DNA from: Azolla pinnata
Lineage: Eukaryota > Streptophyta > Polypodiopsida > Salviniales > Salviniaceae
Length of the DNA stretch: 50,284 nt
Assembly: GCA_037176905.1 (NCBI GenBank)
Contig: JBBBWG010028754.1
Location: 81,481 to 131,764 of the forward strand
Direction of reading: 5' to 3'
A program made the position numbers and the translations under genes. The notes below the pieces were generated by a model that saw nothing but the letters and a program-made list of their open reading frames with translations, was not told the origin of the DNA and made no database searches. Shown piece by piece: positions 32,522 through 45,100 of this stretch. Each line of letters opens with the position of its first letter. Position 1 is the first letter of the stretch.

Positions 32522-35500
32522 TCATGAGGACTCCAAAACAGCACAAGAGAGAAAACATCTCCCACCAATGGAGTAGTCTTCCACTACTTCCCACCCAGTA
32601 TTCTCTGTATAGCGTTCTACCTGTTTGGGCAAAAGAGGGTTATTTGCATATGATCAGTAGATTCAAAGAGGCCGTCACAAATCTGAAAGTATAGCTATAT
32701 AGACATAGTTTGATTTTCTTACCGTATCAACGTATGGTCCCCCATTTAAACCTCCAAACATGTATATGCTGTCACCCACTCTCGCTGCAGCTCCATAAGC
32801 CCTTCCTTGCTGCATTCCAGTTTCCTGTCACAATAATTCCGATCTCAATTGCAGATAAAGTAAAGCAGCTCCTCACTAATTGTCACGATAGGAAAGATGA
32901 TATAGGAAGAACAAAAGGTCAATGGATAAACTTTAATATTTAAGTCCTTAAAGGTGCTAGCGTTGCCTATTTTGCTGAAAAAAGTTAGTATCGTAACCCT
33001 TATTACACTAGAAAGTTGGAACCCAAATGTGCCAAGATATTAGAGAGGGACCATAGAAAACAAAACGTCATTTTATCATCAACTGTTCTATTCTAGAAGA
33101 ATAGAGATGGGCTATCAATAATGGATGACCATCCTAAGAGACTGAAAATGGACCACGTATAATCTGATTATATATAGATTTATGATAAGTATATTCACAA
33201 TTCTCAACAAATCAGATTCAGCTTACCATTTCCAACCATGCATTTGTACGAGGCTCATAAATCTCGACAGTTCTCAAGAACTCTGAACCATCGTAACCAC
33301 CAATAGCATAGCTATGACAGATAAACATATTGATAATGAGAGCATGCACACAAACACTAGGCACACCAGAAAACAATACAAGAAACGTACATCTTTCCAC
33401 CTAGCGTTGCTGCAGCCAAACTGCCTCTTTTTGTGTTCATAGGGGTAACTGCTGTCCATAAGGCTTCACGAGGATCAAATCTCTCAACAGACCTACACAA
33501 TTAAACATGACCATATTTGTAATTTGACCATAGATTTTGAAAGTCAAAATCTAACAAAAGAAATTAAATCTCGTGAAATGAGGTAGAAATCAGTGTACAA
33601 TCTTTTATAAATTTACTAGTCACATGTTGAAAGAATCAAAGTAAGACACACCAATTTCAAAATTCTATATTGACAGTTATCCCAACATGTTTCAGTTTTC
33701 TTAATTATATAGAACTTTGGGTTTCCAAATAATCTCATTTCCAATTACAAAGAAAAACTTACGCAAGGTATTTTTGATCGTTGTATCCACCAATGGCATA
33801 CAGTACTCCATCCAACTCTGCTGCAGCAACGCAGAAACGCTTCAAATAAAGGAAAAATCAGTCCAAATACTTCTAACAATGCATTAATACAGATATATAG
33901 ATCCACAAAAAAATGTAGAATGGAAACAAAGACTATCACTCCTGGCCAATTCAGATGTCGAGGTATAACAAGATCATTAACACTCTTAATGGCCAACTAA
34001 CAGATTATACTTTTACAAGAATATTTACTTTAATGAAATCATTCATTAACAATCCTGTCAGCTAGAAAAATCTTATATTGGAAACTCAAGATGGGGCTTC
34101 ACAAATGTGTTGCAGTTTGTATTAGAAGCTTGGATGGTGGAAATGCTGTGACAAGTTCTACATGCTATTGTTAATTTCTCTTGTTTTGCTCATCCTTTCG
34201 ATATTTTTTAACAGATGTTGCTAAGAAATTTAGTAAACACACCTTATTCAACATTGATGTGGAACTAATCCACATTCCAAGATGAGTATCATAGCACTCG
34301 ACATCAGAATAATGCATATGTCCATTTCCACCACCAAGCGCAAATATTCTGTCACCAATAGTTGCACCAGCCAAACTACCCCGCTTAAGGCTCATCGGAG
34401 GACAATCAATCCATACATCTTCTCTACTATCATACATTTCAACTGCAGGTAAAATTGTTTAACATGTATTTAGTGGTTTGAAAAATATCTGGATTCCAAA
34501 CTTGAAATGAGAAAAAGTTACCTGTTTCATACCACAATTTCCCATTCCCTCCACCGAAAACATAAATTTGCCCCATCAACACACTTGCAGCAGCATAAGA
34601 TCGAGGAGTCTGTAGGGATGCCACTGGGAAATATTCAGATCTGGATGGACATAGGACATTCACAGTTCTCAACCATGAATTGCCATCATGGCCACCAAGA
34701 ATGTATACTTGCTGGACAGGTGTTTGTAGCTCCTCTTTAGATGTATCTATGTTGATATCTTCATCAAAAACTGACTGACTGGTCTGTAAAGAAGCCTCAA
34801 GTTGTAGTGACATCCTCTTCACTTCCAGCTTTAATGACTCCAATTCTGAGGCCATCTGAACCTGGAGAAAAATCAATGTCAATATCCCATAAGAATCGAA
34901 GGAGAAATGGCAACGTATACAGTAATGAAATAAGTACGTAAATGTCAAACAGGAAACTGTGTAGCAGAAATCAAGAATCTACAGTAATACAGATAGACCG
35001 CATACACTTTGTTGGGAACATGGTTTAGAATTTTAGTATTTTTGCAAGCCCATTAAGGTGTGCAATGAATAGTGCCTCAAACAAAGCTAAGATTACCACC
35101 CAAGAAAACAAGGTTTTTAGATGATGGCGTTATTTATATCACTTCTAATAATAATGTATACAGTTGCATAGTGTGATAATGTAAAATAGAGCACGTGTAC
35201 CCTCGAGGCACCTCTAAAAGTGCCTAAATAAAAAGAAACGGGAGAAACAAAATTACAGAGGAAATTCTGAGTATCACTAAGGTATTCCTGGAATTTATTT
35301 GAATTTCACAATACCTGAGTATATTCCAAAACCGCATTCTTTTTCTTGAGTTGGTCAAGCTCTTCTGTAAGTTCTGCATGAGGAGCAACATTGTTCATCA
35401 TACACTGTACCTCAATCTCATTCTGTCTCATCTGCAAAAAGAGGATCAACTATTTCTGAGCAAACCCTAGGACTCTGAAATATCCTTAAGTTGAAATGGC

Positions 35501-38500
35501 ATGTACCTGAGCTATGGCTGAAGCACAAAGTTCCAAATTCATTGATATTGCTTTGGCTACAGGAGCATCCAGATTTTTGAGCATATCTCGCAGCTGATCA
35601 CGCTCCTTCCTTAGCATGGACTGCTCTTGTAAGCACTTTTCCCTTGCCATCTTCTCCCATTCTGAAAGAACTAATCCATTAGGTTTGGGTGTCAAAGATT
35701 CATTCATTTCTCTATTTTGAATGGTAGGAGTTTCAGTTTTCACTTCAACACTCTGATGTGCCCTCACTTTCTGCAAGTGTTTGAGCTTCTCCAGCACTTG
35801 TTCTTTCTCTAATATTTTGCTATTATCCTCAGATCTACTGTTTTCACTCAGCTGTAACATATTTGATCTCCAGTCTAAAGATTGTTGGATGGATACTGGT
35901 GGCTGAGCCAGCGTCTCAGTTACTTCATATTCATCTGTCTCTCCTTCAATGGTCACATTATCCACCCAATCGTCAGTACTATTTCCACCAATGGCATTCC
36001 GCTCTTCTGATACAGTGTTCATTACATCACTTAGTACAGGAACAGTACTGCTTCTGTCAAATAGTTCTAAGCTCTGTGTCAACTTAGGTCTAAAGAGTGC
36101 GCCATTATGCCATGCAGATATGGTAGGCTTAACAGCATTATCAGGCTTGGTCCAGTCATCTTGAAATCTACCTGACCCTGCTTTTTCATTAAATGACCTA
36201 ACAGTTTTCTTTGGCTTCATCCATTCACCTTCATTTTCTACTGATACTACATTTTGACTGAGCTTTGGGTGCGAGATATTGAGAGAGGTTTTCACATTTT
36301 TAGTAAAAAGAGCAATAAGGGCATTTGTTTGTACATGGTTCAGCTCAAAGTGGAAGTGTCCATGTGTATAATAATTCCCCTGAATGATATCCCTGAATTC
36401 CTTCTCATGAATTGGTGCACAAGTTTGTTTCACCCTGACTCGCACCTATTATGTTACAAAATAAGAAGTGAAATACTAAAAGTGATGCCTGAAACTGACA
36501 AAACATAGGTCATCTGGATGGAAAACGAGCATAAATAGCAACATCTTACTAACAGAGATAGAGAAGCATGTATTTATTTCCTATACACTAGATGAGCACT
36601 TGCTACAAATTTTCTCTCACATTTCTAGTGTATGCTCCTAAGCTTCATAAACAAAGTTTCAGCTCAATCACATCCCATCTTCATAGATATATGAATGAAC
36701 GTATTTCAGTGATAAATGAAGTGTATATAAATTGTTGAAAGAGGTAGAAATAAAACAAAGAAAGGTATATTGACACTGAATAAGAGCCTAATACTGCTTC
36801 TGGCAAATAGGTAAAAGAATCATAGCTATACAAAATTACTTTCTCAGCTAGAACTAAGCTGCAAAAATGTAGAAAGAGACAAATATATATTTTGCATCTA
36901 CACCATTGGATAAGAAATATAACATGACAATCAATGAGGTGATTACCATTATTTCGCAAGAGAATATCAATAACACTAATAGGACTCAACATAGATATGT
37001 TGGGACCTTAAAAAAACAAAAATAAAAGATACCTGTACACCACCAGATAAGAAATATGATATGACTGACAATTATGAGATGATTACTGTTATATTCATGA
37101 CAACTCAATGTACATGTGCCGGGACATTTTCAAAAACGAAAAGAAAAATACCTGTGCTGGATACTGAGTTCTTCCAGTGCCGTTAGAAGACCATGCATAT
37201 GGATTGATGTTTAGGGCACCATCACCATCTGCTTCAAATATTCCATGAAGTTTCCTGTCGCTGTAATTGAAAAGGAATAAGGGCATACCAGGCCTGATGT
37301 TCTCAATATACCGAATATGGGCATGTGGAAGCCCTACAAACATATGAAAGAACGTCATTCTCAATCCCAGATTAGTTATGCAGTGAAAGTAAACAGGAAA
37401 ACTGAACCACAAGAGAAGAGGTCTCCCCGCCTAGTCACGACCATGAAGGCTGAGAAGAATAAGATAATTTCAAACATATCTCTCGAATGTTTTAAATACA
37501 TTTCAAGAGCTGATGACATGTATTTCCTGTCCCTATCTTAAAAGGAAATAGGGTGTCTGAATCCTGAAGTCAAAAGATATGGTTAAGACAGAGAATCATG
37601 AGTTTAGAAACCTTACTACTCGACCCTCTCAAATTTCTTGGTATGGACAAAAAGTTTCATTGAACATTCAACATATCCGCCCTCTTTACACACTGATTGC
37701 TTCGGAGAAGATTGTGCATTCTAAGCCACATCTGGAATTCCTACATTTTTCTAATTCTATATGCCAGTTATGTATTTGGATCAATTTAAATAGTCATAGG
37801 CATGCCTATATAGCAAAATATCAGCATGTACATTGGCTTTCAAGGACTATATTACATTGATATTTATAAGAGTCAAAATACATCTTCAGAGTAAGACAGA
37901 AGAAGACTTCCGTTACCACAGCCCTGAAAGATGAAGATCTGTTATTTGGTATACTTTTTATCGGAGTTACAAAAAAATCAGAACAAGTGGATATGGATGG
38001 ATGTGCCAAGGCAGTTCATGGATGTATAGACTCAGTGTCTCATCTGATCTGTTGGATATGATCATAGAAATTTCCTTGTAATTTTTACGTCTTAACACAA
38101 AGATGCATCCTTTTTTTATAAAGGAAATCTTTGAAGAGAAGAAAATGGTCTACAAGGTCAGACTAAGGGATTGCATGTCACGTTTTCTGCTCTATCCTTG
38201 GGGATATCAAGCTAGAAGAATTGTGATTTAAAATGCAAAGGAATCATGATATCACATTCGAAGGTTCTCACCTTATAGAAACTGAAACTTTCCACATCAA
38301 ATGAGAGCCAAAGATAGAACTTGAAGGTCCTTGATTCATAGAGGTTAAAACTTTTCGTCCCCGAACAAAACATACACACACGCACACACACACACATTTG
38401 AAGGTCATTGGCTCACAGAGGATAGAACCATTTGTTTTCAGAAGAAAGACTTAGATACACATGTGAAGGTCCTTGATTAATAGAAACTGACACTTTTTTG

Positions 38501-39701
38501 CCTTCAAATGAGAGTTAGAGATGCACATTCGTAAGCCCTCGAAACACTTGTAGAGATTGAAACACTTTGCCATCAAGCTAAAGATAGACGAGATACACGG
38601 GTGTGAAGGGCCTTAGTTCACAATGTCCAGTCATTACATATTTGTCATTGTGAACACATTGTTCGTTTTGGTTTTCAATGTAACATGGTTCATTTTGATC
38701 GTTTACTCGAAATGTGAAGACAAGCTTTAAGGATATGTTCCTGCGCGTGTATGATAACGTTCTTCTTCACCAACTCAAATAGATCAGGTAATCACCAAAT
38801 TAGAGTCGCTCTCATTCTCCAGTCTCGTTTCTGTACTTCATGCCCTGTGTTCTGTAATAATAGCTGGTGCTTCTAACACTGCCTCCCTTTAAACACATTC
38901 GAAAGGTTTTTGATTCGCAGAGATCGAAACCTTTCACCTTCAAAGAAGTGTTAGAGATGCACGTGCTCGACCCGAAAAGCTGAAACTTATGGCCTTTCAA
39001 AACAAAGAGTCTGAGATATGCATGCAATGGTTTGAAGGTCATAGAGGCTGAAAAGTTTTCGCCTTTGAAGGTCCTTCAATTAAAAGACCAGAGAGGTTCT
39101 GAACTCATCGAGACTGAACGAGAGGTTCTGGAGTCTTACAGAGACTGAGGCTTTCTGAGTTGCGTTGGCAATAAGGGATCCACATCCGACGGTTGTTTTC
39201 CCTCACAGAGATAGAAACGTTTCGCCTTTTCAATGAGAGGTAGCTAGCTATATGCACATTAGGATATTCTCGGCAGGAAACCGAAGAAGAAGAAGAAGGA
39301 ATTCGAAGAACAAGAACAAGAACAAGGAATCCGAATAAGAAAAACAAGAACAAGGAATCCGAATAAGAAAAACAAGAACAAGGAATCCAAAGAAGAAGAA
39401 GAAGAAGGAATCCGAAGAAGAAAAACAAGAACAAGGAATCCAAAGAAGATGAAGAAGAAGAAGGAATCCGCTTACCGAAGAGGAGCTGCCGGACGCACTC
39501 CTCAAAGGTGGAATGCTTGCATCCGAAGATGACGGCGGCGAGGTCACCAGGGGGAAGCTGAAGGAATCCATTGGAGAAGTTGAAAAGAGCCGAAGAGGAG
39601 GAGGAGGAGGAGGAGGAGGAGGAGGAGGAGGAAGAAGAAGAAGAAGAAGAAGAAGAAGCCTCTTCACAGTGGAAGGTTTGCGTCCGGCGGCCAGCACCCA
39701 T
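32522..39701 (-). CDS. DCD-domain kelch-repeat protein
   Basis: Eleven exons: 39701-39476, 37333-37152, 36445-35507, 35431-35315, 34861-34522, 34442-34243, 33839-33763, 33492-33391, 33311-33227, 32824-32723 and 32620-32522. All phases agree; 2,469 nt, 822 aa. A run of about 22 serines follows the start. The DCD (development and cell death) domain spans exons 1-3, residues about 49-182: [75 protein letters not shown] charged, partly coiled-coil middle (about 380-530) leads to six kelch repeats with double-Gly motifs ([54 protein letters not shown]), which should form one beta-propeller. DCD proteins are plant-specific and linked to stress and cell-death responses; kelch propellers bind partner proteins. 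The exact role here is unknown. An upstream in-frame ATG (39899) would only add repeat-encoded lysines. Confidence 0.95.
36895..37160. repeat. ~130-bp tandem duplication in DCD-kelch intron 2
   Basis: The segment with CACCATTGGATAAGAAATAT (about 36901) recurs as CACCACCAGATAAGAAATAT (about 37039), including the flanking AAAAATACCTGT/AAAGATACCTGT, which is the splice donor in antisense. The copy nearest exon 2 contains the donor used at 37151. Confidence 0.75.
38250..39240. repeat. degenerate minisatellite in DCD-kelch intron 1
   Basis: About ten diverged copies of a ~65-75-base unit in two blocks (38250-38640 and 38890-39240). The readable consensus runs GAAGGTCCTTGATTCATAGA, then GACTGAAACTTTTCGCCTTC, then AAATGAGAGTTAGAGATGCA. 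A CA microsatellite lies at 38370-38395. Confidence 0.8.
39258..39475. repeat. GAATCC/AAGAAC repeats at exon 1 donor side
   Basis: Alternating AAGAAGAAG, AACAAGAACAAG and GGAATCCGAATAAG blocks lie in intron 1, directly after the exon 1 splice donor on the sense strand. The same frame as exon 1 stays open through them as Ser/Phe/Leu codons, which explains the long ORF there. Confidence 0.8.
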
Positions 39702-39707
39702 AGACAG

Positions 39708-39745
39708 ATTCTTCTTCTTCTTCTTCTTCTTCTTCTTCTTCTCCG
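39708..39745. repeat. TTC microsatellite upstream of DCD-kelch ATG
   Basis: Eleven or so TTC triplets within 10 bases of the start codon; on the sense strand (GAA)n in the 5' leader. Confidence 0.95.
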
Positions 39746-39864
39746 GAAGCTCTCTTCTCTCTGTCACGACGTCGTCTGCTTCGAAAATGAAATGAAAGGC
39801 TTCTGTTTTCTTCTGTTTTTTGAATTTTTGACTGAGAGAACGAATACCGTCCCAAAAAAAACAA

Positions 39865-40290
39865 GGGGAAATTTTCGCGTGACGGGAAGTGTAAATCACA
39901 TTTTAACGCCGGCAAAAAACTGAAAAACGTTGCAAATTAGCGCCTGGTTTTTTACGAATCGATTGTTCGATTGGTTCGCGCCAAATCGATCAATTGTGAG
40001 TTCAATTTATGTCGGATTAATTAACGGATTAATACTCAGTTAATTGATTAACGCGTCGATCGATTGATCAGATTCTTACATTGCTAGCTTTTGTTGCTCG
40101 AGTATAGTAAGGGAATCGATTCTGATCAATTAGTGGGAAGCGATTAGGAATAAAATCAATTAACGTTGTACTAATGAAATCAATTGGGTGCTACTTTTGA
40201 ATGGACGATGAGAGTAGACGTTAATTTGTACTTCCTGATTTTAATAGGCGTTAAAATGTAATTTATAGGCCTTTTTTTGGTAATTCTCCC
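39865..40290. mobile_element. MITE copy 2
   Basis: Same family as the copy at 15249: starts GGGGAAATTTTC, contains CATTTTAACGCC and AAATTAGCGCCTG, and ends GGTAATTCTCCC. Flanks are AAAAAACAA (39856-39864) and AAAAAATAA (40291-40299), eight of nine matching, again a 9-bp target duplication. About 425 bp, non-coding, about 165 bases upstream of the DCD-kelch ATG. Confidence 0.85.
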
Positions 40291-40321
40291 AAAAAATAAA
40301 TATGAAAATTAAAAAGACAAA

Positions 40322-40710
40322 CCCAAACTATTTTGTTAATTACATTTTAACGCCTGCTAAAATTAGAAATTGCGGACTAATGCCTGATTTTATCGCTGAT
40401 TGATTAATTTTTCAATCTCTTCTCACAAATCAATGTTATCCTTCTCTTACTAATCGCTTCAACCGATCTCTTCTCATGCTCATTGATTCATAATCTTCCG
40501 ATCGCTATTTATCGATTGCTTTCTACTTCCTACTATTGTTTAGTAATCGATTCCCTTCCTACTATACTCGATTAACGGAAGTTAGTGTAATCCCGAAATC
40601 TTATAAATTTGATGTGAATCAATTGATTGGGCGTTAATTGTTAGCGAGAGATAAAACGAGCCGTTAATCTGTAATTTATAGTTTCAATATGCTTCAACAT
40701 GTAATAAATA
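40322..40710. mobile_element. MITE copy 3, degenerate
   Basis: Follows copy 2 after about 30 bases. Left part has TAATTACATTTTAACGCCTG and AAATTGCGGACTAATGCCTG; right part has GTTAATCTGTAATTTATAG. The outermost GGGA...TCCC ends are lost or mutated and no target duplication is evident. Confidence 0.75.
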
Positions 40711-42184
40711 AATCTAATATGCTAGAGAGGAGTGAATAAATATTGTCATGCACTCGGATAATTACACGATGATTCTGCAGTCAAAGAGTGGGCTATAAAT
40801 AGGTGGTGATGGGAGCTATCAAGGCTTGATATCTAGTCCAATCCCACTTAGAATCACTAGAAAGTCTTAGGAACTCTTGGTTTACTTCGTATTTCTTATC
40901 ATCGATAATTCTCCAGACCCATTCTAGTCCGTAAAACTAAGTACAATGTTCTACATCAAATAACACACCGAGATTTAATACTAGGGAGAGATGTAGTGAT
41001 GGAAAATGCATGTTTTTAGGCAGGACTCCAATTCAGCTCACGAAACTCATTAACATAAGACATTTAGGTAGGCAATGCATGTGCAAAAATGTTCGGCAAA
41101 CGTCGCTTAATGTTGGTGGCAATGTAGACCTTGTAGTGCTAGCTAGCACTTCTATTGCGAATTTTGACACACTAATTACGGCGTGATATTGAGACATATT
41201 CTTATACAATATGCGTAAAAAATCATAGACACCAATGACAAGTGTGTGTATGTGTAGATCATCTCAAAATGTGTAGATCATCTCAATTTTACAGTTGAAT
41301 TGATTTGGTGATGCTGTTCACCAGCTCGCGCAAATATGCGCATATAATTATGCAGGTAATTCGAATTATCCATGTCGGGGATTATAATCAAATGGCCTGT
41401 TGCGTAGCGGCCTGATAGGTTAATCAAATTGTGATCGTTAAAACAAAGGTAGGTGCATATTCAGGCTGATCTTCTTTGCAGAGCTGATTATGGTTAATTT
41501 CATCTATAATGGCCGCAAGGGCAATGGATCATTGTGTCAGAATAGCAATATAACACTCGATCGAGGAACAATCAATCCCTAAGGTTGAGCTTCAAATTAG
41601 TCAAATTGATATTAATGAACCAGGGACTAAAGCCTGATCATCAAGACAACAATAATCAGGTAAGACAAGAGTGATATTATATGTAGCAGCTCAGTAGAAC
41701 CAATCCGAAGGATCTGATCGCTTCCATCTTGTCTTCTTCGGAAGGCTTGGAAAACAAAAACTTCATGAGATTTGGAACTAGCAGGGTTGGTAGCCTGAAT
41801 AAGCATTAGCATAAATATGCTTTACGAACAGGAAAACTCATTATACACCGAAAGTTAGCAATGCTATTGGGGGGAATCAAAAGCCCTAATGATAGAACTA
41901 GCTAGCGAAGGTTTTAAGCTCTATATTAAAGCTGCTGAACATGATCCAATATACATGTTACATTTTGCAATACATGCAATGCAATTAATTGATGAGTACT
42001 TCCGTCAATTATGTTCTCGATCCTACTGAATCGGATAAGTTATGCACTGATCATACCTTCCCTACATATGGCTGAATAATTAGGAGGAAAACACAGCAGT
42101 AATTACAGTCCAAAAAAACAAGATCCATGCGGCTAAGGCTTCTCTTTGGAACAGATTTGACCGTAACTGGAGTCGATTAGGTAC
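40711..42184. other. spacer 3' of MADS gene
   Basis: Includes the MADS 3' UTR near 42100-42184. No recognised gene; a 61-codon minus ORF at 41627-41812 is without motifs. Confidence 0.5.
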
Positions 42185-45100
42185 TCATTGTTGTCCCAGC
42201 TTCAAGTTCGTGTCAATCAGATCCACGGTTGACGAGCTATTGCTGACACAGTGAGCCATGTTCTCACTGTTCATCACCATCATTTCCTGCATCTATCGGT
42301 ATAATAATATATATCACTTGATCATCCGCGGCCTATTAATGCAATTGCACTAGACGTATGCAACTTTTACTAGTTACGAAACATGAGCATGTTCCATTTA
42401 GATGCGCCTACCTTTTCCTTGAGCATTTGGTTCTCTTTCATCAGCATGTTTTCCTGTGAGGCATTAAAATTAAAAGCCGCACAAACATGGGAATCAATAT
42501 GCAAGCATGTTTACAAAGCTCGCGATTATAATTAGAAAATCGAATTCCACAGTTTACTAGCTATTTTATTCGGAAGTGATGTATACTGAGGCCAATTTCC
42601 ATCCGACAAAATCATGGCTCCAAAAGGTTAGTGCAGTTTATCAAGCTTTCCAAAGTATGCTATCTCAGCTATATTTGGTATTCATGAGGAGTTACTTTGA
42701 TATCAGCCCTGGCTATATTTTAGATTTCAACACCCACCTTTCAAATTTCATAAAAAGACATGCATGATCTTCATAGGATTGTACTAGAGCTTAGAACAAA
42801 TTTGACGTTTTAGTCATATTAACCGGAAATTTTAGTAATGCATGATCTTAATAAGATGGTACTAGAGCTTGAACAATGGCATTCGCAGCATGTTTTCAGA
42901 GGCTCAAAGATGATTACGATTGCATGCCTTTGTACGTAAGATGTATTCAACCACTACATCAGCCTATTAGCCTATACATAGTACTAATGGCCGAATCTTG
43001 AAATTCTTCAATACAACGCACAGATGTCAATACTAGTGTAAACAGTGATATAATCTCACCTTATTTGCAAAGATTTGAATCTGTTCCTCCATTAGTTCAT
43101 TCTGGAAGAACACATGATTAACGTAAATCATTAAAAAAAAAACATCAAATATTAACATCAATCAGGTAAATATTTTACCTTTCTTGTTCTTATTCTGGTT
43201 ATTGATGCATGAAGAATCGATTCAATCTCTTCCACTGCATTGAATGAGAGCGGCATATCCCCTTCTCCCATAATGTAGCTGCCAAAAAGTACATGTACAA
43301 CGTTTCAGATTAGTCAATTTAATTCAACATCTTATGAACGAGCAAACGCCCTTCAATAATTATTTAGATACACCTGAGGTTGCTAAATGATCACATACTC
43401 AAAGCTACATACCATTGTAGTTTTCTCAAGTAGTTAACTTGGTTCTTCAATAGAACACTTTCGTGCCTCCAATGCTGGCATGTGAAACATTTGGATTAGA
43501 GGGCAACAATCTAAAATGATTGTGGAGCTCATCAGCATGATCAAGATTGTACGGCTAATTAATAGTGCAAAACATTATAAGAGTTATAAATGGAGATTGC
43601 GTCTATATGATTTGTAGAAACATGGAAAACTACATGACCTAAATTGACTATATCTGACCAATACATATGCTTACTGTCAAGACTCAGATCAAGCAAACTA
43701 TGAGCTATGATTATATGCTCGTGTCATTAAACAGGTAAAAATTGCATCATGTAATCGCGATGCATTCATCATGCTGTTCTAGTAATCGATATGAATATTT
43801 GTACCTCTGCCTTCTGTTCGAGAGCTTTGTTCAAGGAAGCAGGTTGAGAATGGAAGGCTTCATATCGTTTTATTATCTCCGGCATGCTGCATCCAGTTTA
43901 AAAACACTATTAGAAAAGAAGCGTTGAAAACAGATTAAGCGGCAACTCGTGAAAAGAGGCGCAAGAGCCCCTCTAAGACAAATATCAATTATAACACCCA
44001 TGAACTTAATGATATGTATTCTTTACAGCAAGTTTCATGATATTCTCGAGTCTACCACTACTCAACAGTTTTTAAAGCAACGAGACCAAGTTTTGTAACT
44101 TGCACAAGCAGTCTCTCTTAGTGTACTCCATGATCTTCAGTTCCTGGTAACTATTTCCTTGCATGAATTATCCCTTTCTACCATTTGCCATATGCACATA
44201 TTCATGCCTGCTGATACACAAATTTAAGGTTTTACAATAGGGTTTTACAATCCCTTTCTTTGTTAGGCCTGTTCAGCCTGATCAAATCTAGACAAGATAA
44301 ATAGACGCAATGAGCTATATAGCTATATACACAATAACAGTGAGCAGGGTTCCCACCAAAACTATTTTCCCAACCTCGTAAAATCAAGACATGTTTGATA
44401 CTAACCGAGAATTTCCAAATGAATCACGGGGTCAAATACAACTTTTGTTACTCTTGGTAATTTAAAGATATCAGTGTATTTTATTAGTATGCATTCAAAG
44501 TGAATTTTCAGAATATAAATGAGGGAAAATTGCCAAAAAAATGCCTAGCAAAATTATAAATTACATTTTAATGCCTACCAAAATTAGAAATTCCAAATTA
44601 ACGTCTAGTTTTAAAATCAACGTGCGATTGATTGATTAACACGAAATCAATTAATTGCGAGTAACATCAAATTAATTGGTTGATAAACGTTCACTTACTT
44701 TATTAATACCAAATTAATGCATTAATCAATTAATTAGATTCTAAAATTACCAACTCTTGTTAATCGAATATAGTAAGGGAACCTATTAGGATCAATTAGT
44801 GGGCAGAAAATCAATACTAGCGGAATTAATTGAGTGTTAATTTTAGTGGAAGATAAGATAGGCATTAATTTGTAATTTCTGATTTCAGTAGGCGTGAAAA
44901 TGTAATTTATAGTTTTGCTAGGCGCTCTTTGGTAATTCTCCCTAAAAACAATGTAAAACACATCCAAAACATAGATCTTTGTACTAATTAAAATGTCATA
45001 ATAAATATAATTAAGATCGATTTCAGAAACTCAATCCATTGATTGTACTAATTAAAATGTCATAATAAATACAATAAGATTAAACTAAGATTGCAAAATT

